Assembly: GCA_902560015.1 (NCBI GenBank)
Contig: CACEKA010000008.1
Coordinates: forward strand, 1 to 43,629
Source of the DNA: an uncultured Pelagibacteraceae bacterium
GTDB lineage: Bacteria > Pseudomonadota > Alphaproteobacteria > Pelagibacterales > Pelagibacteraceae
Reading direction: 5' to 3'
DNA: 43,629 nucleotides
Part shown: positions 41,546 to 43,629 of the stretch, piece by piece
How the letters are laid out: every line of letters begins with the position of its first letter
Position numbering within the stretch: the first letter of the stretch is position 1
Made by a program: the position numbers and the translations under genes
The notes under the pieces: model-generated
What the model saw: the letters and a program-made list of their open reading frames with translations, nothing else
The model's database searches: none
What the model was told of the DNA's origin: nothing

Positions 41546-42322
41546 TTTTTCATACTCAGAAGTTAATTTATAGTAAGTATCAAAATTTAAATTTTGAGGT
41601 CTTAAATTTAAATCAATATTTAATTGATTTAAAACTTTTTGATCTCCATTAAATAATTGATTATAGGGTTTTTTTAACATCTTTCTCCTATGGCTAAAAA
41701 AAATTCTTGTCACTTTTTCAATGTTTTTGGGATCTTTAATTTTAATCCAATTATCTTTTGGTGTAAAATGAAGTAACGAACTATCAACTTTAGGTTTTGG
41801 TGAAAAACAATTAGGAGAAATATCACATATTTTTTCAACATTAAGTTTCCAATTTGATAAAATTGCTAGTCTTCCATAATATGATGTATTAAAATTTGAT
41901 ATAATTCGATCAGCAACTTCTTTTTGAAACATTAATATTAATTCACTAAACCAAAAATGATCACTAGTAAGTTTTATTATCCAATTACAAAGAATTTCAG
42001 TAGAGATGTTGTAAGGTAAATTTCCAAAAACAATTAATCTTTCTTTAGATAAGGATTTTTCATCTAATTTCAAAATATCTTCATTAAATATTGTAACTTG
42101 GTTGCCGAATTTTTCATTTAAAGAATGTGATAGCTCATTATCTTTTTCAACTAAGTAAACTTTTTTAGGATTTTTTTTTAGGATTTCACTTGTTAAATTT
42201 CCAGTTCCAGGTCCTACTTCAAGAATTTCTTTTTCATTGATTTGTGCAGCGTCAACTATTTTAAGAATAGTATTATGGTCCACTAGAAAATTTTGACCTA
42301 AGCTCTTTTTAGCTCTAATCAA
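41534..42322 (-). CDS. rsmA: 16S rRNA dimethyladenosine transferase KsgA/RsmA
   Basis: A 262-residue SAM-dependent enzyme that dimethylates two adjacent adenines near the 3' end of 16S r[14 protein letters not shown] at 5-15, SAM site [13 protein letters not shown] near 37, catalytic FGNLPYNIS near 98, and [11 protein letters not shown] near 174. It overlaps the pdxA end by 4 bp in the surA-pdxA-rsmA order familiar from E. coli. Confidence 0.95.
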   Translation of the reverse strand: MIRAKKSLGQNFLVDHNTILKIVDAAQINEKEILEVGPGTGNLTSEILKKNPKKVYLVEKDNELSHSLNEKFGNQVTIFNEDILKLDEKSLSKERLIVFGNLPYNISTEILCNWIIKLTSDHFWFSELILMFQKEVADRIISNFNTSYYGRLAILSNWKLNVEKICDISPNCFSPKPKVDSSLLHFTPKDNWIKIKDPKNIEKVTRIFFSHRRKMLKKPYNQLFNGDQKVLNQLNIDLNLRPQNLNFDTYYKLTSEYEKLRC

Positions 42323-43284
42323 TGTTTATCCAAAAAAGTAATAGCTTTAATTAAACTTAATGGATTTGATGTGTTTTTACCTATCATTTTTTCATTAGGA
42401 CCATGATCTGGGGAAACTCTAATAAAGGGTAGTCCAAGGGTAATGTTAATAGCATCATATTCAAATAAGGTCTTAATAGGTGTTAATACTTGATCATGGT
42501 ACATGCCTATAATTACATCAAATTTTTTACGATTATCTTTTAAAAAGATAGTATCTGCTGAATAGGGCCCAGAAATTTTATAATTTAAGTTAATTAAATG
42601 ATTTACAGCTGGTTTAATAATTTTTTCATCTTCATTGAATTTATTAACACTTTCACAATGTGGGTTTAATCCTAATACCGCAATTCTGGGCTTAAAATTA
42701 TAATATTTTTTATAAAAATCATTTATTAGAATAGTTTTTTCGTAAATATTCTTTTTAGTAATTTCTCTAACAACGTTTTTTAATGGAAGATGTGTGGTTA
42801 AAGGACATACTGATAATTTTTTATTAAAAATTAGCATTGCTATTTTTTTAGTTTTAAAATTGTTAGATATATATTCTGTAACACCCAAAAACTTTTTATT
42901 TAAAAAACTTTTCTTGGAAATTGGTCCACTTATTAATTTATCAGTAACGCCTTCTTTAATTATTTTAAAAGCAATTTTAAAAGAGTTTTCTATATAATTT
43001 TTAGATTTTATTGAAATTTTTTCAAAAGCTTGAATAGGATTGTAAGGAACATCAATTATATTAATTGACTCATTATCTAATTTGTAATTTTTTAATTTTG
43101 AAATATCTATTTGATTAATGTTTCTTTTAAAATTTAATTTCTTCATTTGAAGCTTAAGTAATGATATTGAGCCAATTAAAATTATTGATTTTTTAATTTT
43201 TTTTTTTTCTAAAGTCTTAAAAAATATTTCAAAAAAAATGCTATTAGGTTCTCCTGAAACTATTAAAATTGGTTTACAATGCAT
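42319..43284 (-). CDS. pdxA: 4-hydroxythreonine-4-phosphate dehydrogenase
   Basis: A 321-residue PdxA of the DXP-dependent vitamin B6 pathway. Start PILIVSGEPNSI; the three metal His lie in TTHLPLKNV (near 164), MYHDQVLTPIKT (near 264) and RVSPDHGPNEKM (near 294). VLGLNPHCES is also diagnostic. It follows surA with an 11-bp overlap and precedes rsmA. Confidence 0.94.
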   Translation of the reverse strand: MHCKPILIVSGEPNSIFFEIFFKTLEKKKIKKSIILIGSISLLKLQMKKLNFKRNINQIDISKLKNYKLDNESINIIDVPYNPIQAFEKISIKSKNYIENSFKIAFKIIKEGVTDKLISGPISKKSFLNKKFLGVTEYISNNFKTKKIAMLIFNKKLSVCPLTTHLPLKNVVREITKKNIYEKTILINDFYKKYYNFKPRIAVLGLNPHCESVNKFNEDEKIIKPAVNHLINLNYKISGPYSADTIFLKDNRKKFDVIIGMYHDQVLTPIKTLFEYDAINITLGLPFIRVSPDHGPNEKMIGKNTSNPLSLIKAITFLDKH

Positions 43285-43629
43285 TTATTTGAATGTCTTT
43301 TTTAACTTTATTAAAATAAACAATTGATAATTTATTAAGTTGTTCATTTGTTTTTTCGTTTATGGATAATTCAATTTCTTTGTTAAGATCTAGTTTTTTT
43401 TTAACGTCTCTCTGGTCTTCAACTTTTAGAATCAAAAAACCACCTGGAATTACTATTGGATTAGAAAAATTTCCAACATTAATTTTACTTATTTGAGTTT
43501 TGATTTTTTTATTTAGAGATGAAAGCTTTATCCAGCCTAAATTGCCGCCGTTACTTGATGAGTCTGAGATACTATGGATTAATGCTGCATTTGAAAAACC
43601 CTTTGTTTTTATATCATTTTTAATTAATT
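43274..43629 (-). CDS. surA: SurA-like peptidyl-prolyl isomerase, C-terminal part (partial)
   Basis: An open frame enters from the right edge and stops at TAA 43276-43274, 11 bp inside pdxA. About 117 residues are visible. They include the parvulin (PpiC) hallmarks SSSNGGNLGWIKL and NPIVIPGGFLILKVEDQRD. SurA-type chaperones assist outer-membrane protein folding in the periplasm. Its position before pdxA and rsmA supports SurA. The start and signal peptide are outside the window. Confidence 0.82.
   Translation of the reverse strand, partial: LIKNDIKTKGFSNAALIHSISDSSSNGGNLGWIKLSSLNKKIKTQISKINVGNFSNPIVIPGGFLILKVEDQRDVKKKLDLNKEIELSINEKTNEQLNKLSIVYFNKVKKDIQINAL

Overview
The window looks like part of a streamlined, very AT-rich alphaproteobacterial chromosome, most likely SAR11 (Pelagibacterales, Candidatus Pelagibacter-like). 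The grounds are the low GC, spacers of 0-100 bp, many ATGA or TAATG overlaps, short proteins rich in Lys, Ile and Asn, and gene neighbourhoods such as surA-pdxA-ksgA, rpsF-rpsR-rplI-dnaB, cvpA-purF and fabD-fabG-acpP. This is inferred from gene content and style; no rRNA or tRNA gene is present to confirm it.

Layout. 1-4265: a membrane-lipid and redox cluster (DUF1365 end, CFA-family methyltransferase, DUF3833 lipoprotein, SDR, TspO, FAD oxidoreductase). 4268-13772: a formate dehydrogenase locus. The minus-strand operon runs NifU-like scaffold, HPP membrane protein, fdhD, fused fdsG-fdsB, fdsA and selO. mobA and moeA diverge from it and supply molybdenum cofactor. 13823-18125: a plus-strand operon of a DMT exporter, creatinase, arginine:glycine amidinotransferase and threonine aldolase, suggesting a glycine/guanidinoacetate/urea loop. 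18118-21786: a small accessory island described below. 21806-25202: two glycosyltransferases and a Gfo/Idh/MocA dehydrogenase, probably for surface glycans. 25236-29093: YajQ, a D-2-hydroxyacid dehydrogenase, an MFS and a DMT transporter. 29090-36273: gshA-gshB, a PhnZ-like HD protein, purF, a frameshifted cvpA and an MMPL/RND protein. 36294-43629: core replication, translation, fatty-acid and rRNA-methylation genes.

The most unusual structure is the island at 18118-21786. A 75-codon gene with an ORF6C-like tail has its first ~60 bases present three times, all in the same orientation. Between the copies sit two cargo modules, one with an exported PL5-like protein and one with a Tat-type SDR plus a TetR regulator. 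Both modules end at exactly the same nucleotides, and their ends carry short direct repeats spaced 10-11 bp. This is the layout expected of two tandem non-autonomous elements integrated site-specifically into the 5' end of a gene. Each re-creates the start of the gene and brings a new upstream region. No integrase is present in the window.

Other points are a probable single-base frameshift in an A7/T7 run in cvpA, a missing cluster Cys in the NuoF-like half of the formate dehydrogenase beta subunit, substituted active-site residues in the CFA-family enzyme, and acpP lying directly against gmk.
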